A stretch of DNA of 64,000 nucleotides from Diphasiastrum complanatum (GCA_029204225.1 CM055102.1:29378969-29442968), one strand, 5' to 3'. Positions 1 to 12,319 are shown, counted from the first letter of the stretch. Numbers and translations are program-made. The notes: generated by a model from the sequence alone, not told the origin.

Positions 1-339
1 AATAAAGTATATCAATGAGATATGAAGAAAGATATAATGGTGGAGGTGGCAGATTTGTGATGATCGCCGCTAGGTACCAGAACGTGATGAATGTGATATA
101 TCAACATGGCAAGTCGTGCGAACTATGGTAGGGCGTGTGGCATATATGCATTGTCTCTAAGAGCAATGCCTAGTAAGAATCTCTATCTTGTCCTCTAAAT
201 CACTCGTTGTTTATGTGTAGTGGTAGGAGAAGTATGAGGTAATGATGGTTGCAAACAAAATCCTTTAGCAATTTTAGTACATGTGGTACTCCTCAACTGG
301 AACATCTCTCTGATCACCAAGGCACACATCTGTGGTCCT

Positions 340-1250
340 CAAAAGCCATAAAAAATTGTAGGGTCAGTGGCTTATCTCAAACAAGGCAATAGTACATCCT
401 TTGAATCTCGTAGTAAAGAGGTCACTGAAAGATAAAGTGCTCCTCTGACTTTTTCAAATCCATGGAACGCATAAATGCCAACCAAGCATATCTACCCATA
501 CTAGTATTTGGCACAACAAAGGAAATAACCCATTGAATAAAGATGATTGATCTGAAGATGGCCTCTAGCTGAATGGGAAGCACATCAAACTCCACCCATA
601 CGATCATATGTGGGATGAAGATTTTACCACGAATCATACGTGATAGCATAGATACCTAGAGACATGAAAATCTAGGCCAATCCAAGGTCGTAAGTCTAGT
701 ACACCATGACTCAGCTACATACATAATAGAAGGTATAACTGAAGTGTCGAAAATACAACATTTACTCTGTAAATCACATAAATGTCATGTCATCTTAAAC
801 AACGCTGCTCCATTTGGACAAGAGGACTGGCCCTTCCCTAGTCAACAAGTGGTAGCTAGTCTCATGCTAAAGATAGGATCAGAGAATAGGACTCCCAAAT
901 ATGTATAGGTTGATACAAGATGCAATGGCCGACCATCCAAGGTAGGAATCTAGTGCTACATGAATGGAGCACGACGTATTGAAGACCATAACCTTGGTCT
1001 TCATTACATTCACTTCCAAACCTCTATCATCGCAAAAGGTAGGCATCAATATTGCAATGCTTCCCAAGTTGGAGAACCAAACCCACACCCCTCCATTTAG
1101 TAAAATAGAAATAAGAATGTCACCATGTCAACAACCCTGGCCACTGCTACACAATGACTCCCTTAAAGCTCATCAATGTAAAGGTCAAAGAGTGTAGGTC
1201 ATAGTCAGTATGTTGCATCCCTAGTTGATTAGTGGTCATGTTTTTAGTGT
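340..1250 (-). pseudogene. Decayed LINE: reverse transcriptase C-terminal part and zinc-knuckle-like tail
   Basis: Read on the minus strand from right to left. The stretch at about 1080-1240 gives LFDLYIDEL, the segment that follows the VKQG motif in LINE reverse transcriptases, but the catalytic YADD is lost. At 890-1080 it reads FCDDRGLEVNVMKTKVMVFN, the usual thumb-region match. At 360-480 it reads SEEHFIFQ then YYEI, the C-terminal zinc-binding (zf-RVT-like) region, with an in-frame stop. Several frameshifts show it is dead. The same tail occurs near 5.5 kb and 46.4 kb. The family is inferred from motifs only. Confidence 0.65.
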
Positions 1251-1356
1251 TATTAGTTGGCGTCTAGCATAACTTAGTTGGTACTTAGGGTCAAGGGATA
1301 CCCTATGTGGTTGGGACTATGTCTATAAGTTAAGCGTGAGTCCCAGGAGGACATGT

Positions 1357-1718
1357 TGTTACGAGACCGTAACCCGGGCCGGGACCCCAAGGGAGCCACT
1401 AGGTGCAGTACACCACTGTAGGGCAAGGATAGTGTGAGACAGTCGCATGTATGCATACCTCGTAGTGGGTATGAGGGCCAGCTTTGCCTCACAAATCACA
1501 TGCATGGTAGTTGGGGGTTAGACAGTTTAGCAGCAGTTAACTAGTACTCCCCATGCAGCTGTATTCTCATGCATGCAGCATGACCCGCAAGTGGTAGTTA
1601 GGATTGCCACCTACATGCACACTCACATTGGGATAGGAGGGTCATTCACTATAAGAGAATGTGTTGGCTGGGTGGTACAGACTAGCTTTGCCTTCCTGTG
1701 GTTATGTTGTTCCTAACA
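1357..1718 (+). mobile_element. 5' LTR of a truncated Ty3/gypsy element
   Basis: The stretch begins TGTTACGAGACC and ends CCTAACA, and is followed at once by TTGGTATCAGAGCC, the plant initiator tRNA-Met primer-binding site. It is 362 bp, close to the 357/358-bp LTRs of the intact chromovirus at 22773-29081, and it shares the near-palindromic head GTTACGAG..CGTAAC. It is probably a relative of that element. No matching 3' LTR was found in the window. Confidence 0.8.
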
Positions 1719-2040
1719 TTGGTATCAGAGCCTTGAAAAAAAACAATCATTTTCAGCTTTTTGGGCGCATTTCTGGAAGGAGATTCGTCACTGAAAACTC
1801 AGCAGTGAGGGCGCATTTTTCCCATGAACCAAGAGTCGAACAATCCAGCAAACAAGTCGCTGAGGTATAGGTGAATGGGCGCCCTGTTGACAACCAGAAC
1901 ATTAACAACTTGATGCTGATTTTTGAAAAAGGATTGCCATCAATCCGGGCAGAATTCAGCACATTTCCAAGGCCGATTTCGGCACATTTCCGAGGCGACT
2001 TTTAGCTCTCAATCTAGAGAGTATTCATGGCTTCAATCAC
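1719..2040 (+). pseudogene. Gypsy leader and start of gag, truncated
   Basis: The primer-binding site at 1720-1732 is followed by a leader that resembles gypsy leaders elsewhere in the window. A short reading frame opens at about 1825 (MNQESNNPANKS) and stops almost at once. Similarity to retroelement sequence ends near 2.0 kb, so only the 5' end of the element remains. The gag assignment rests on position after the primer-binding site, not on a domain. Confidence 0.5.
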
Positions 2041-4915
2041 TGCAGATCCATTGCATTTTGTACATCCTCATAGGCAAACTTTGACAGGAAGATGTTTTTA
2101 TATGCTCCCATGATATGCTACACACTTGAGATACTTTTTGGTCTTACGTACCTTTTAGTAGCTTAAAGACATCGATAAAGTTTTCTTTCCCTCACACCCT
2201 AAATCCTAATTAAACCTCTTGCTCTCTTTTTATGCATGCTTCCCTATAGTACCATACGATTTTTTTGCACTACAAAGAGGACAACAAAGAGCTGTGCAAT
2301 GTTATGCTTATTGACTCAACTTTTGAAGTTAGCTTGGACAAAACAATTATTGAGGTTATACATGCCTTCCATGAAGATAAACATCGGCTACTAATGCTTT
2401 AAACATGAGACTTAATGCCTTTTGTGTCAGCTAGTCTGCTAGAGCCTAGTAGATTGTTGTCAATGCATCATTGACGATCGACATTTTGTAATCAATGATT
2501 TGTGTTTTGAAATATTCTTTGTTTCTTTGCATTCTCTATGTTCTATGATGTTTATCTTGTAACTATAGTGCTCATAGCCTTTCCAATAAGTTTATTTGTA
2601 GCATCAATAAATTCTTTTCCAAAACCTAAAATCTAGAATAGTAAACCTAACCTTATATTGGAGTCCATGCCCATAGTCGACTATGGATTTCTCTCGATAA
2701 TTTCTAAGAGTCATTCAATGTTTTTTTTGAATAACATGCCATACCATTAAAACATTTAGTGATTTATGCGATATTGGGTGTTGGATTGAATTTTGTCTCA
2801 TACATTCTTGAGATTAGCTTGCCAATATTTCAAAAGTGATAAGATAAGGTTTCATCAATTACAAGACTATTGGTAATTTTTGTATTATGAGTTCTCCTTT
2901 TGAGCAACTAGTAAATAGTTTATTGAGAAACATGATACAACTTTCTTCCCATGGGCCCTTGTCCACTTGGATGCATAGTTCTTAAGTGACACCAAATATA
3001 ATATAACTACATAGCGTGGTGTTGAAGTGTTGAAAGTTTAAGAGTAACAATCTTGTGTTTTCTAAGTATTTCTAACACTTGTCCATGTTTTTGTAACGTA
3101 GACCCAAATTCCTCTTCAACAACAACAACTATTATATCAGGGTAATGAACTAGTCAACAATCAAAATCTACAAGTTGTTGGCATAGTTGAAGGGGACTTA
3201 TTGATACTACTTCATACTCCCTCAAGGTAATCTAGTCTTGCAATGAGATTTTTATTCTAAATTCTTGAAAACTAGTTGAAGTTTATTTTCAGAGGTATTG
3301 CACATTATTCATGAGCAACTTTTTTATGCTTTAAGTGCTTATTTTTCTTTACATGATTGTATTTTATTGTTACTACTTGTTTATAGCACAGTTGTAGTGG
3401 ATTGCGACTGTTGCAAAAACGTTCCGGAACATGAGTTCTAAAATGTCAACCATTTGTGGCTCGGATCGCAAATTTTTTTTTGGGAAAAAAGACTAATGGC
3501 TGAATCTTTTTTGATATTTTAGTTAGTGTTAATTGGACTCAGAAATGATCAATCAACGCATCAGAAGAACAACATACTGTAAACTGGAAAGAGGCAAAAA
3601 TAACAATACACAAGGCTATATTGATCCAATCAATTACAGACACTATAAAGCAAAAACATGTCGGGGTGAAAATAATCAACATTACAAACTTACTCCGTTT
3701 AACTAAATGGAGGTAAATTGGTCACTTGATACCTTGAGTCTATGGGCGGTTTTGGGATTTCAAATCCAACTATGGTTATTACGTACTTATATCTTGCATT
3801 AGCAAGCTATAACTTTACATTTTTTTCTATAGGAGCTACCTTTGGAAACATTTCATCATGTAGTGATATTGTTTGGGTTGAAGCTTGTGAACCTTATCAA
3901 CTCAATGTTTTGGTACTCTCTTGAAGATAAAGACATTTTATTTTATTATTGTTCTTCAGTTGGGTATGTAAGCGAATGGCAATTCAAGTTTGTTATAGTT
4001 ATGAATAATCACATATTTTGATATTAGTGAAGTATAAAAGACCATAAATGACCTTACATAACAATCTCCAAGGAAGAATGGCCAATGACAAACGAGTTCT
4101 CCTATGAAGAGCTCAAGTAATACCAATATTCAAAAGTAGAATAATGAATGTCTTTAGTCCACATTTATGCCAATTGAATGCCCTAAAATGGAAGCTTCTA
4201 GAGATTAGAGGTCTTATAGTCAAAAATATCCAAGGGAGGTATAATAGTGCTTCACTCCAATTAGTTAACAAGTACCAGTGGGGCCTTTGGGTAACTTAAA
4301 AAGTAAAGTGAATAAAAAAGGGCCCTTAGGCTTGTACAGAAATATAAAAAGTGGCATGGCCCACATGAATAAATGGGCATCAATGTGCTCAACATGTTTA
4401 TAACACTCTATTAGGGCCTTGTTGTATGGTGTTGGCTAGCTAGTAACCAAGATTGGGCATCTTGCCCAAGATGTGGTTGTTTGAAAAGTGGTTAGAGATG
4501 CGGCATAGAAATTGGAAGTTGTGGGCCTACTCGTCAATACCAGAGTTTTCCAGGCATGATGAGAAGCTAAATGCCAAATCATCAAGATCACCGACGGGGT
4601 CACATGTCGAGGCATGACGATGATCATTGAGGGACTCGTGCAAGTGATTGATGGTTAGAAACTTGCAACATCAGTCACGACCTGATAAACACAAAGGGAT
4701 CAAGTGACTAGGGATTGGAATTAGCAGGTAGAGCCCATAAAAGAATGATGTAAGATTGGGTGGACTTTCATTTGAATTCATTGGCTAGTGGAGAGTTTGA
4801 CAAGCTTAGGAGGCTAGTTCCAAACGTTTGGTATCAGAACCAAGTTGGAGGAGAGGTCATGTTAGAGAGAGAGCACGTCATTTTTGCATGCAAGTTAGAA
4901 TGATGCAAGAGGGAG
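2041..4915. other. AT-rich stretch with no recognisable gene
   Basis: No coding region, RNA gene or clear element end was recognised. Open frames are short and lack known motifs. A single GTTCCGGAAC word at about 3431-3440 resembles the palindromes at the ends of the small elements near 50.7 and 54.1 kb, but no second end was found. It may be the 5' intron or flank of DDI1, which continues to the right. Confidence 0.4.
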
Positions 4916-4919
4916 GTAG

Positions 4920-5620
4920 TTCATGAGAGAGAAAGAAAGTGAGAAAAAAAGAAAGAAAGTGAGAAAGAAAGAAAGCTTACACTGTCTTTCAAGTACCAAA
5001 AGTAGGTTTATAAGACTGAAAAGTACATCTCAAGTGTGTGTCATTATCGTGGGAGCATATAGATTGTTCTTAAAAATTAACTAACTGAGAAAAGACGAGA
5101 TCATGAAAAAATACATATTATCCAAACTAAAAGCTGAACAAACATGTACTGGCTTGCTAGCAGATGTAGCATATGTGGCTCATGGGACATAATGAGACTA
5201 AAGAGTAGATTCAAGAATGACATAATTGTGGTTGAAGTGGAGGTGGGTGCTCACGATGTAGTATGTCGAGAAGACCGTTGTTGAGCTCTTAAGCATGGTG
5301 GATGTGACTTGGCAACATGAAATGTGGTGAATTTCATCTCGCGGCGACGAGATAGGTCTAAGGTGATAGGTGGCTGGAGCAAATCACGGCCCCCAACAAT
5401 GGTAGTATTGCATATGTCACTCCTCATGTGAAACATCTCTTAGGGTGACACATACATGGTCCTCATAAGATATCAAGGAACGTACAGTCATTGGCTGGTC
5501 CTGAGAGGCAATAGTATCTCCCACGAATCTCGTAATAGACAGGACACCAGAAGATAAAATGCTCCTTCGTCTTTGTCAACCCCATTTGCAAATTCTATCC
5601 TCTTTCAAAATCCCTTGAAA
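4920..5620 (-). pseudogene. Decayed LINE 3' end with zf-RVT-like tail
   Basis: On the minus strand, 5480-5590 reads KEHFIFWCPVYYEIRGRYYCL, a near match to the C-terminal zinc-binding tail in the LINE copy at 46.3-46.5 kb. The downstream part ends in a GA-rich purine tract on the + strand (4925-4975). It shares its last ~100 bp (tataagactg.aaagtacatctcaagtgtg) with the LINE end at 45.8 kb. The reading frame is broken, so only the 3' end is present. Confidence 0.6.
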
Positions 5621-5624
5621 TGCC

Positions 5625-6480
5625 CTATCTCAACTTGTAATTGGGGTGATGAAACTCAAAGTTGTCCCATTGCAATATGAAGGCTAATGGGATAGTTTGG
5701 AGAATAGGGAGCTTTTTTCGCATGGGATAGGAGGCATGGCTAACAACCATTCTAGAAATCCATAAGAGTTTTGAAGAAGACAAGAATTTTGGGTCAAAAA
5801 AAAAGGGAAAAAGAGGAAAGAAGTGCAATTTCAAAGGCTGAGCCTACAAACTCTTTGAACCTGCAACACACATTCCATCACAGTCATTGCGGGTCTTCCC
5901 TAGAGTAGTGCATTTTTGGATTTCAAAAAGTGGGAGCAAAGATTCCTTGGACATGCAATGCATTTTTTCATTTTGGTTGTGTATTGATTGGGTGAGTTTA
6001 AGGGTTGAGAAGGTGCTTTAGAAGGAGGTTGCATATGAAGAACCATTGCTCAAAAGTACATGTTGTGGTTAGAAGGGCGGTGCCTACCATCATGTGTGAT
6101 AGAAATCGCTTTGTTAAGGCATCTATCATCTTCCCACGATAGCCAATACCTTGCATCACTTTGCAAGAGGTAGTGCATGTTTGGAGGTAGCAAACTAACT
6201 TATTTACTCACGGTTGGTTGAGGCAATTTTTATTGGGGATTCTTTTGAGAGGATTAGCTTCTTGAGCAATGATCCTTTGGGAGCTGGCATTTGCTGGGCA
6301 GTGTCTATTTTTGGAGGCAACTTATTCCTTGAGGCAACAATACTTTCTTCCAGGGTGGTGATCTTCTCCTTGTTGAGGTTGCTTAATATATGAAGGCAGC
6401 CCATTTCTTGAGTGTTTCTACCCATGGACAACTGTCTAGTTGGGGCTTAGATTTGAGGAATGACTTGGCATCAGGTTGTT
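5625..6480. other. Uncharacterised sequence
   Basis: Nothing recognisable. Short open frames on both strands lack domain motifs and codon bias. It lies between a LINE tail and a two-copy tandem repeat. Confidence 0.35.
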
Positions 6481-6482
6481 TT

Positions 6483-6604
6483 AAGCTCAGGTTTGGCTAT
6501 TACTCAGGCTATTATCAACCAAACCCAAATCATGGCATCAAATTGTTTGAAGCTCGGGTTTGGCTATTACTCAGGCTTTTACTCAACCAAACCCAAATCA
6601 TGGT
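6483..6604 (+). repeat. Two-copy tandem repeat, period ~67 bp
   Basis: A unit starting AAGCTCAGGTTTGGC at 6483 repeats at 6550 with a few changes. Both copies contain GGCTATTACTCAGGCT and ACCAAACCCAAATCATGG. The overlapping short open frames in this stretch come from the duplication and do not look like genes. Confidence 0.8.
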
Positions 6605-6701
6605 ACTATCATTTATCTGGAATGTTGTTTCAATCTGAAAAGACATCTCTTTTCAATTCATATCATCTAAAAAATTTATAGACAACTCTTTAACATCAAT
6701 C

Positions 6702-7280
6702 CATAGAACCCACGGTTCCCAGAACCGTGGGTCCTGGGAACCGTGGAAGGAACCGTACCACGGTTCCTTGAACCGTGGTACGGTTCCTCTATCTAATTAA
6801 ATAAATAAATAATTAATAAATTACCAAATTCACAGATTTCACAGATGATTTTATAGATTTCACAGATGATACATGACAGATTTCACATGATGTACAGATG
6901 ATTGACAAATGATACAGATGATTTGACAGATGTGAAATCATCTAAAATCATCACTGATTTGACAGATTTGACAGATTTCACATGATGTACAGATGATTTG
7001 ACAGATGATACAGATGATTTGATAGATGATACAGATGATTTGAGTCATTTGACAGATGATACAGATGATACAGATGATTGACAGATTTCACAGATGGTTT
7101 CACAGATTTCACAGATTTTTTTGGCCCTTTTTTTGCATTTTTTTGGGGGGGGAAACAAAAAAAAAATTAATTAATTAATTAGTTGATTAATCAGTACGGT
7201 TCACCACGGTTCTGAACCGTACAGTTCACTGTACGGTTCTCAGAACCGTGGTGAACCGATAACGGTTCATTAATTCTATG
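6702..7280. mobile_element. hAT-like miniature element with palindromic subterminal repeats
   Basis: The element starts CATAGAACCC and ends TTCTATG, which gives a short terminal inverted repeat (CATAGAA). It is flanked by an 8-bp target duplication with one mismatch: CATCAATC at 6694-6701 and CATCAATT at 7281-7288. Both ends carry several copies of ACGGTTC/GAACCGT in opposite orientations (6711-6788 and 7194-7270), the kind of subterminal array that hAT transposases bind. It has no coding capacity. The hAT assignment is inferred from duplication length and end structure. Confidence 0.7.
6829..7115 (+). repeat. Degenerate tandem repeat of CAGATGAT / ACAGATTTCAC words
   Basis: The core of the miniature element is an irregular array of short words such as ACAGATGAT, TTTGACAGATGAT and TTTCACAGATTTC. 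Spacing is variable, so this is slippage-type repeat expansion and not a CRISPR-like array. Confidence 0.8.
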
Positions 7281-7288
7281 CATCAATT

Positions 7289-7322
7289 TTATAATGCATT
7301 TTCCATATTTTGTTTCGTCGAT

Positions 7323-7353
<31 letters not shown>

Positions 7354-8440
7354 TTTGTATTCTTCTTTTAGCATCAGTTATGGCTGACAATGGAATTGAT
7401 GCCCATCCAAATATCCCCTCAAGCCCTCTTGTCTCTCTTCAAGCCCCTATGGGTAGTCGGACCCGTAATCCTCAACGTAGTATTGTTGTAGAAACACCTT
7501 TAGTTCTCCATGCAAGCCCGCATGGATAGCATAGAGTAGTTCTTGATAGAGATGCATATGTTATTACAATCTTTGGTGGACAATATTGCTACACCATCCC
7601 AATTGGGGACTCCGCTGACCGTCGTTCCTCTTGTGTAACCCTCATATCCCCATTTTCACTACTTTGCTTTTGAAGATAAGGATATTCAACCCTAAGTATC
7701 TTGGTATATCGTCCCAATAGACCATTGACTTTGTAGATTAGTTGACTTCATAAATGGGAGGATTATATTGAGTTAGAACGAGCTTCCTCTGTCGAAGTTT
7801 GGAGGATCAAACAAAGTTGGTTACCGTTTCACTACTTTCATTGTTAGGTGGTGGCGAAAACTTTTAAAGCCAGTGACGGCCCAACCAAGTGGGTTAATCT
7901 CAAGCGAGCTCTTAGGTAGTTCATTTCCCCGCATGAGCATGTACGTGCAATAGACATATGGCATATGCATTGTTAGAAGGCACAACACTGTGGAAGGGTG
8001 TGCCGATGAATATTGGGAGATTCTAATCGAGATGTTGGGAGAAATTCTGGAGTGGCTTCAAGTGCGTAAAGTCATTTTTGGCCTTCTTGAAGATTAAAGC
8101 CCCATGTCCTTGATGACGGTAGCAAAACCTTGGAAGAGGTTGTGCTACTGCCTAGAATTATGAAGGAAATGTATGGGGCAAATTGATTATGGAATTTGGG
8201 GGCACAAATAGTGCCTAGCGTTAGAGATTGCAAAAGTCCTGTGAAGTTGGTCAAAAGGGCTATTTGTAGAAGCAAAATCTAATTTAGTTGTAGCAAAAAA
8301 TCAAAGAAACTCCTCTTCACCATGACTCATAGAGCTTACCCTCATCCCAAGACAAAATGATATAGCCAAGATAGACGGATTGTGTTTGAGGGGTTGAGGC
8401 CCTCATGCAGTCAAGTCATAATTAATGGTTAGCGGCCTAA
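7289..8440. other. No recognisable gene
   Basis: An open frame at 7278-7529 begins in the end of the miniature element and crosses a CT-rich run (7319-7352), and no domain is visible in it. Translations further right are broken by many stops and were not recognised. This may be an old transposable element. Confidence 0.35.
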
Positions 8441-8545
8441 AATCAAAGTTTTATGGTACCTTTCGAATCGCCTTTTTGAACCGTGTTTGAATTGGGTTTG
8501 AATCGGCTTCTCCAGGTTTGAACCGACAAATCTGTTTTAGAATTT

Positions 8546-8585
8546 CTTCCCCCCCCCCCCCCCCCCCCCCTCCCCCCCCTCCCTT
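8546..8585 (+). repeat. Poly-C tract
   Basis: An almost uninterrupted C run of about 30 bases, then TCCCCCCC. It creates an artefactual poly-glycine open frame on the minus strand (8451-8648) that is not a gene. Confidence 0.9.
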
Positions 8586-8879
8586 TTTAATTTCTACCCT
8601 TCGATTATGTAAAAAAACAAGTGCTTTCTTAGTGTTAATGGGTAACATGTAGATTATAATTCATGATTAGTCGATAGTGAAATTCGAATCTTGATGCAGA
8701 ACTTTGAACTTCAAACTCCTAAGTCTTGTTACCTAACAATACTTGTCACCTGTGGTTTGGGGTTCTCGATCCAGCTGTGGCCTGCAGTTTTAGCTAAGGG
8801 GAAGTGGATGAGGTGGCCCATTTAGGCTGCTGATGTGTCTAGTGAGGTATCACAACGCACTACTAGTGGTGTATGGGCT

Positions 8880-9415
8880 ACTATAGAGTTTCTAACCCAG
8901 ATGCAACAGGACCTAGAGCTAGCAAGATCTACTCTATCGAATGTTGGGTAAAGAGCTATGCTAATAAAAATTGTACATGTCAAGGTGTTGTTTCTGGTAC
9001 CTTCTAAGTCTACAGATTTATTAATATACCAAGTTAGCTCCTAGATATTGTGAATTGTGGAAGATCATCAAGAAAGTTAGTGAGGTAGCTCACAAATCAT
9101 AATTTATCGGAGGGATGCAAGGCTCACCCAGTATTCCACGTTAGTAGACTAAAGAAATGCTTGCATGAGAGTGATAACTTGGTTGAAGTTCTGGCTACAT
9201 TAGAAGAGAAAGATATTTCCAATCGTGGACCTGAGTGAGTACTAGATTGGAGAGAAAAGCGATTGAGAAATTGCATCCTCCAAGAGTATCTGATGGCTTG
9301 AAAAGGGCATCTAGTATCTGATGCCAAACACAACAGAGTTGGGAAAGGTTGTACCCAGATTTTGTCATGAAAAGGACGAGACTTCACGAAGACCAAAGTG
9401 GTCTTTGAGACCAAG
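8880..9415 (+). pseudogene. Ty3/gypsy integrase C-terminus and chromodomain-like remnant
   Basis: Translation in shifting + frames gives, in order: QMQQDLELARSTLSNVG (end of integrase), KLAPRYCELWKIIKKVSEVAHKS (about 9033-9100), HPVFHVSRLKKCLHESDNLV (about 9125-9185), RLRNCILQEYLMA (about 9262-9300) and YPDFVMK (about 9351-9371). This is the normal order for the C-terminal third of chromovirus pol, ending in a chromodomain-like strand. Several frameshifts and stops make it a fossil. Nothing of its RT or LTRs is visible nearby. Confidence 0.75.
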
Positions 9416-9479
9416 TGTCGAAAGAGTAAATAGAGTCTTAAAATACCAATCATAACACGGAATAAAACTATTCTAAGAT

Positions 9480-11238
9480 CATCTCTCACTGCCTAAAGAG
9501 TTTTTTAGATTTTTGCATCTATCGAAAGCTTTAATCATAGAGTTACCAAGCATGCCAACATTGTCACGATAAAGAAAACTAACTATAGAATGAGGGGACT
9601 CATACAAAAGTCCTTTCCACTCTTCTCGAAGTGGTCGTAGGCAGGCACAATTAGAATGTGATCCGTTTCCACTTGTTCATTGCTGAGAGAAAGAAAGAAA
9701 GAAAGAAAGCTTTAGTAATGTCTTTTCTTCCCTGTTTCACCCCAATCGTGCTCCAAATGTGATCAGATAGGCCACTGTCATGTCGGAAGCATCCCAAGAC
9801 CTTCTCATAAAGAGCCATCAATGCTAGAACAATATCTGTGGAGAAACCAAGGTCACGAAGTCTCTGAATGAGTAGGGAGCATGGTACAGAATCAAAGGCT
9901 TTCCTGAAGTCCACAAAACAACAGTAAACCCTCTCTTTCCTGTACTTAGCTTCCTCAATCAAAGCTCGGAGTGTGAAGATATGGTCAGTAGTAGAATAAT
10001 CTGCATGCCCCAATGCATGTAATCTCCTGTTTTCCGCCTCTGAACTCACTGCAGACTAGAGTATGGTGCCATAGAGCTTCGTGAGAACATGCCCAATTAT
10101 GATGGTGCAGTAATTACGAGGAATCATGGGATCACCATTTTTATGAATAGGATGGATGATGTTGGTGCACCAGGCTGAAGGGAAGCCAGAAACAACGGCA
10201 GAATTGAGGAGAGTGGCTAGTGTGGGAGCAAGGAGCTCGGAAGCATGGGTTAGGAGTTCAGATTCGAGGTCTTCAATATCTCTTGCCTTATGGGACTTCA
10301 TTCTCTTGATGGTCGCAAGTACCATGTCAAAGGTGAAGAAGGTGAACTCAGAAGGGCGTGGAGAGATAGAGATGGGTGTGTCCGTGGGTATGGTATATAG
10401 GCTGGTAGCGTAGTCGGTCCATATGCGGAGGTCATCCAGGAGAGGTGGTGGAGCACGGGGGATAAATTCACGCCAAAAGGCGCCTAAAGAGGAACTAAAG
10501 AGAAGGTCAACAAGACGCTTTCCTTCAGAGTCATCATAGGCACGCTTTTTCCGGCGGAGTGTGCGATGATAAGAGCGTCTGGCGGAGCGGTGGAGGTGAG
10601 GATCATGGGTACGGGCATGGTTGACAAGGTGATGGAGAGAGCGACATTTGGCATCATACCACGGGGGGTGAGCGATGAGGAACGTGTGCGTCTGCCTTTA
10701 TAGGGCTTAGATGGAAAAACTAGGGAAGCAGCGGTATGAAGAGAGGTGCTAAGGAAGGCAGCTTGAGTCTTGACTGTACTATCGTGTGGAAATGAATGGA
10801 GTAGGTAGACTGGCGTATAGAGAGAAATGAATGTATATCTGGGTGCACGTGTAAGCAAGGGATGTGAGGATGGCTGGGGATGTGGGAGGCGGCCGATAGC
10901 GAAGGAGAGAAAAGAGTGATCAGAGAGAGTAGTGGGAGATACATGAAAATCAGAGATGAGAGGTATGCAGGATGGTGATCCCATGAGATAATCCACAACA
11001 CTATGTCCACCACGGGGGATGACAAGTATAACTGTCGGAGTTTGGCCAGCAAGTTAGGCCATTGTAAATGGCTAACTCATGGGCCTCTCCAAACTGCAAT
11101 AAATGCTCACCGTAGGGGGTAATAGGTCCCAAGTTGTCCTCTGAAACCCTGGTAAATGGCTAACTCATGGGCCTCTCCATCTCATCACTGTCAAGGGCAT
11201 GAACGTGGAGCTGGTCGGTGGTGTCATAAAACTCTAAT
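9480..11238 (-). pseudogene. LINE, downstream part: end of endonuclease, reverse transcriptase, 3' tail
   Basis: Read from right to left. The endonuclease C-terminus is at 10850-11000 (VDYLMGSPSCIPLISDF, then LSDHSFL with the catalytic SDH). RT finger motifs are at 10060-10330 (IIHPIHKNGDPMIPRNY). The RT palm is at 9750-10050 (VYCCFVDFRKAFDSVP, then IGVKQG). After VKQG the frame jumps to a tail (AAAAGACATTACTAAAGC plus TTTC repeats), so the rest of RT is deleted. The DFRKAFDSVP and VKQG motifs differ from the usual seed-plant L1 form. The gypsy element at 11239-15347 splits this copy from its 5' part. Confidence 0.8.
11234..11238 (+). repeat. Left target-site duplication of the 11.2-15.3 kb gypsy element
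   Basis: CTAAT at 11234-11238 pairs with CTAAC at 15348-15352, a 5-bp duplication with one mismatch, as expected for LTR-element integrase. The LINE sequence reads through from one side to the other once the element is removed. Confidence 0.75.
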
Positions 11239-12319
11239 TGCTACATACCTATGTAACTAGCAGTACTTCAGACCCCTAATAGTCCATTTAGTGTTGGGGG
11301 CTAAATGGCAAGGTACCCTTAGGATTAAGGGTATGTGCCCTTGGATAAGGGCAGGCATGTGACTATACCTTACTTGGAGGTATGGAGTCACGTGACCTTT
11401 GGATAAGGAGTACCCTTAGTATCAAGGGTAGGTACCTTAGATTAAGGTACTAGTGTCCTTGGTTAAGAGCAGGTAGGTGTCTATGCCTTGGATGGAGGTA
11501 TGGAACCTAGTGAGGTTGTAGAAAGTCATTGGATGACTATTTTTCTAAAACCTTGGGCCTCAACCTTGAACCATATCACTTTATTGGTCTAGGACCAAAG
11601 TATACATGCACAACTTGGGCAATGGGACCTAGTAGGAGGGCGCCCTTCTAAAGTGTCCATTGAGTTCCCAACTCCCACAAGAAAGGCATTCAAAGAGTCA
11701 TAGGTTATGGAAGGAGTCTCTTGACCTTCCATAAGCCTATGGAGGCTCTTGGAGATTCTTTAACTCCCCTAGGCTTCTCTCTCTCTCATTGGATGTGCAT
11801 GGAACTCCATAGTGCATTGAAGGGGTCCATGGGCCATCTATATGAGGGTAGTAGGGCGCCCATTGGGAGGGGGGAGATCTCTCTTGTTTGCTTTGCTTAT
11901 GCTCTAGTGTTGCTACTAGTGTGTAGAGTGCTTTCTTGTGATAGTATGCTTGAGGTTTGGATCTTGCTTATGGTATGGGACATAAGTAGGGTTTGGATCT
12001 TGAGAATGCTATGGAGTGTTGTGGTATGCTTGTGATTTGTTTATGGTTAGCAAGAGGGTGCTAGATAGGTCTTGCTTGGAGCTTGGATCTAGCTATGGTT
12101 GGGTGGTGAATACTTGAGGCCAGCTTGTTATTTATCTATGTGTTTAAAGAGTAGGGACACAGGTGGAGGAGAGATCCTTGGAGGCTTGCAGATCCTTACT
12201 TGCAGGTGGAGGCATCCTAGCTTGGAGTTGGGGAGCATCTTGAAGCTTGCAGGTTGCTTGGAAGACATTTGGAGGCTCTACCTTGGATTTGGAGGTCTTC
12301 CTCACCTCTACTTGTAAAA
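11239..12319 (+). mobile_element. 5' LTR of an internally deleted gypsy element
   Basis: 1081 bp, starting TGCTACATACC (the 3' copy starts TGTTACATACC) and ending CTTGTAAAA. It is followed by G and the primer-binding site TGGTATCAGAGC (12321-12332). The copy at 14267-15347 has the same length and roughly two dozen mismatches by eye, about 2-3 percent, so the insertion is moderately young. A possible TATA element, CTATATGAGG, lies near 11838. Short open frames inside the LTR are present in both copies and are not separate genes. Confidence 0.9.

Noticed and set aside
6829-7115. CRISPR-like or satellite array
   Set aside because: Units are irregular in length and spacing, there are no unique spacers, and the array lies inside a miniature transposon of a eukaryotic genome.
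8451-8648. Minus-strand open frame with a poly-Gly run
   Set aside because: It is produced by the poly-C tract at 8546-8585; no domain or codon support.
11721-12035. Open frame of 104 codons repeated at 14749-15063
   Set aside because: The duplication is fully explained by the two 1081-bp LTRs. The frame has no domain and an LTR is not expected to encode a protein here.
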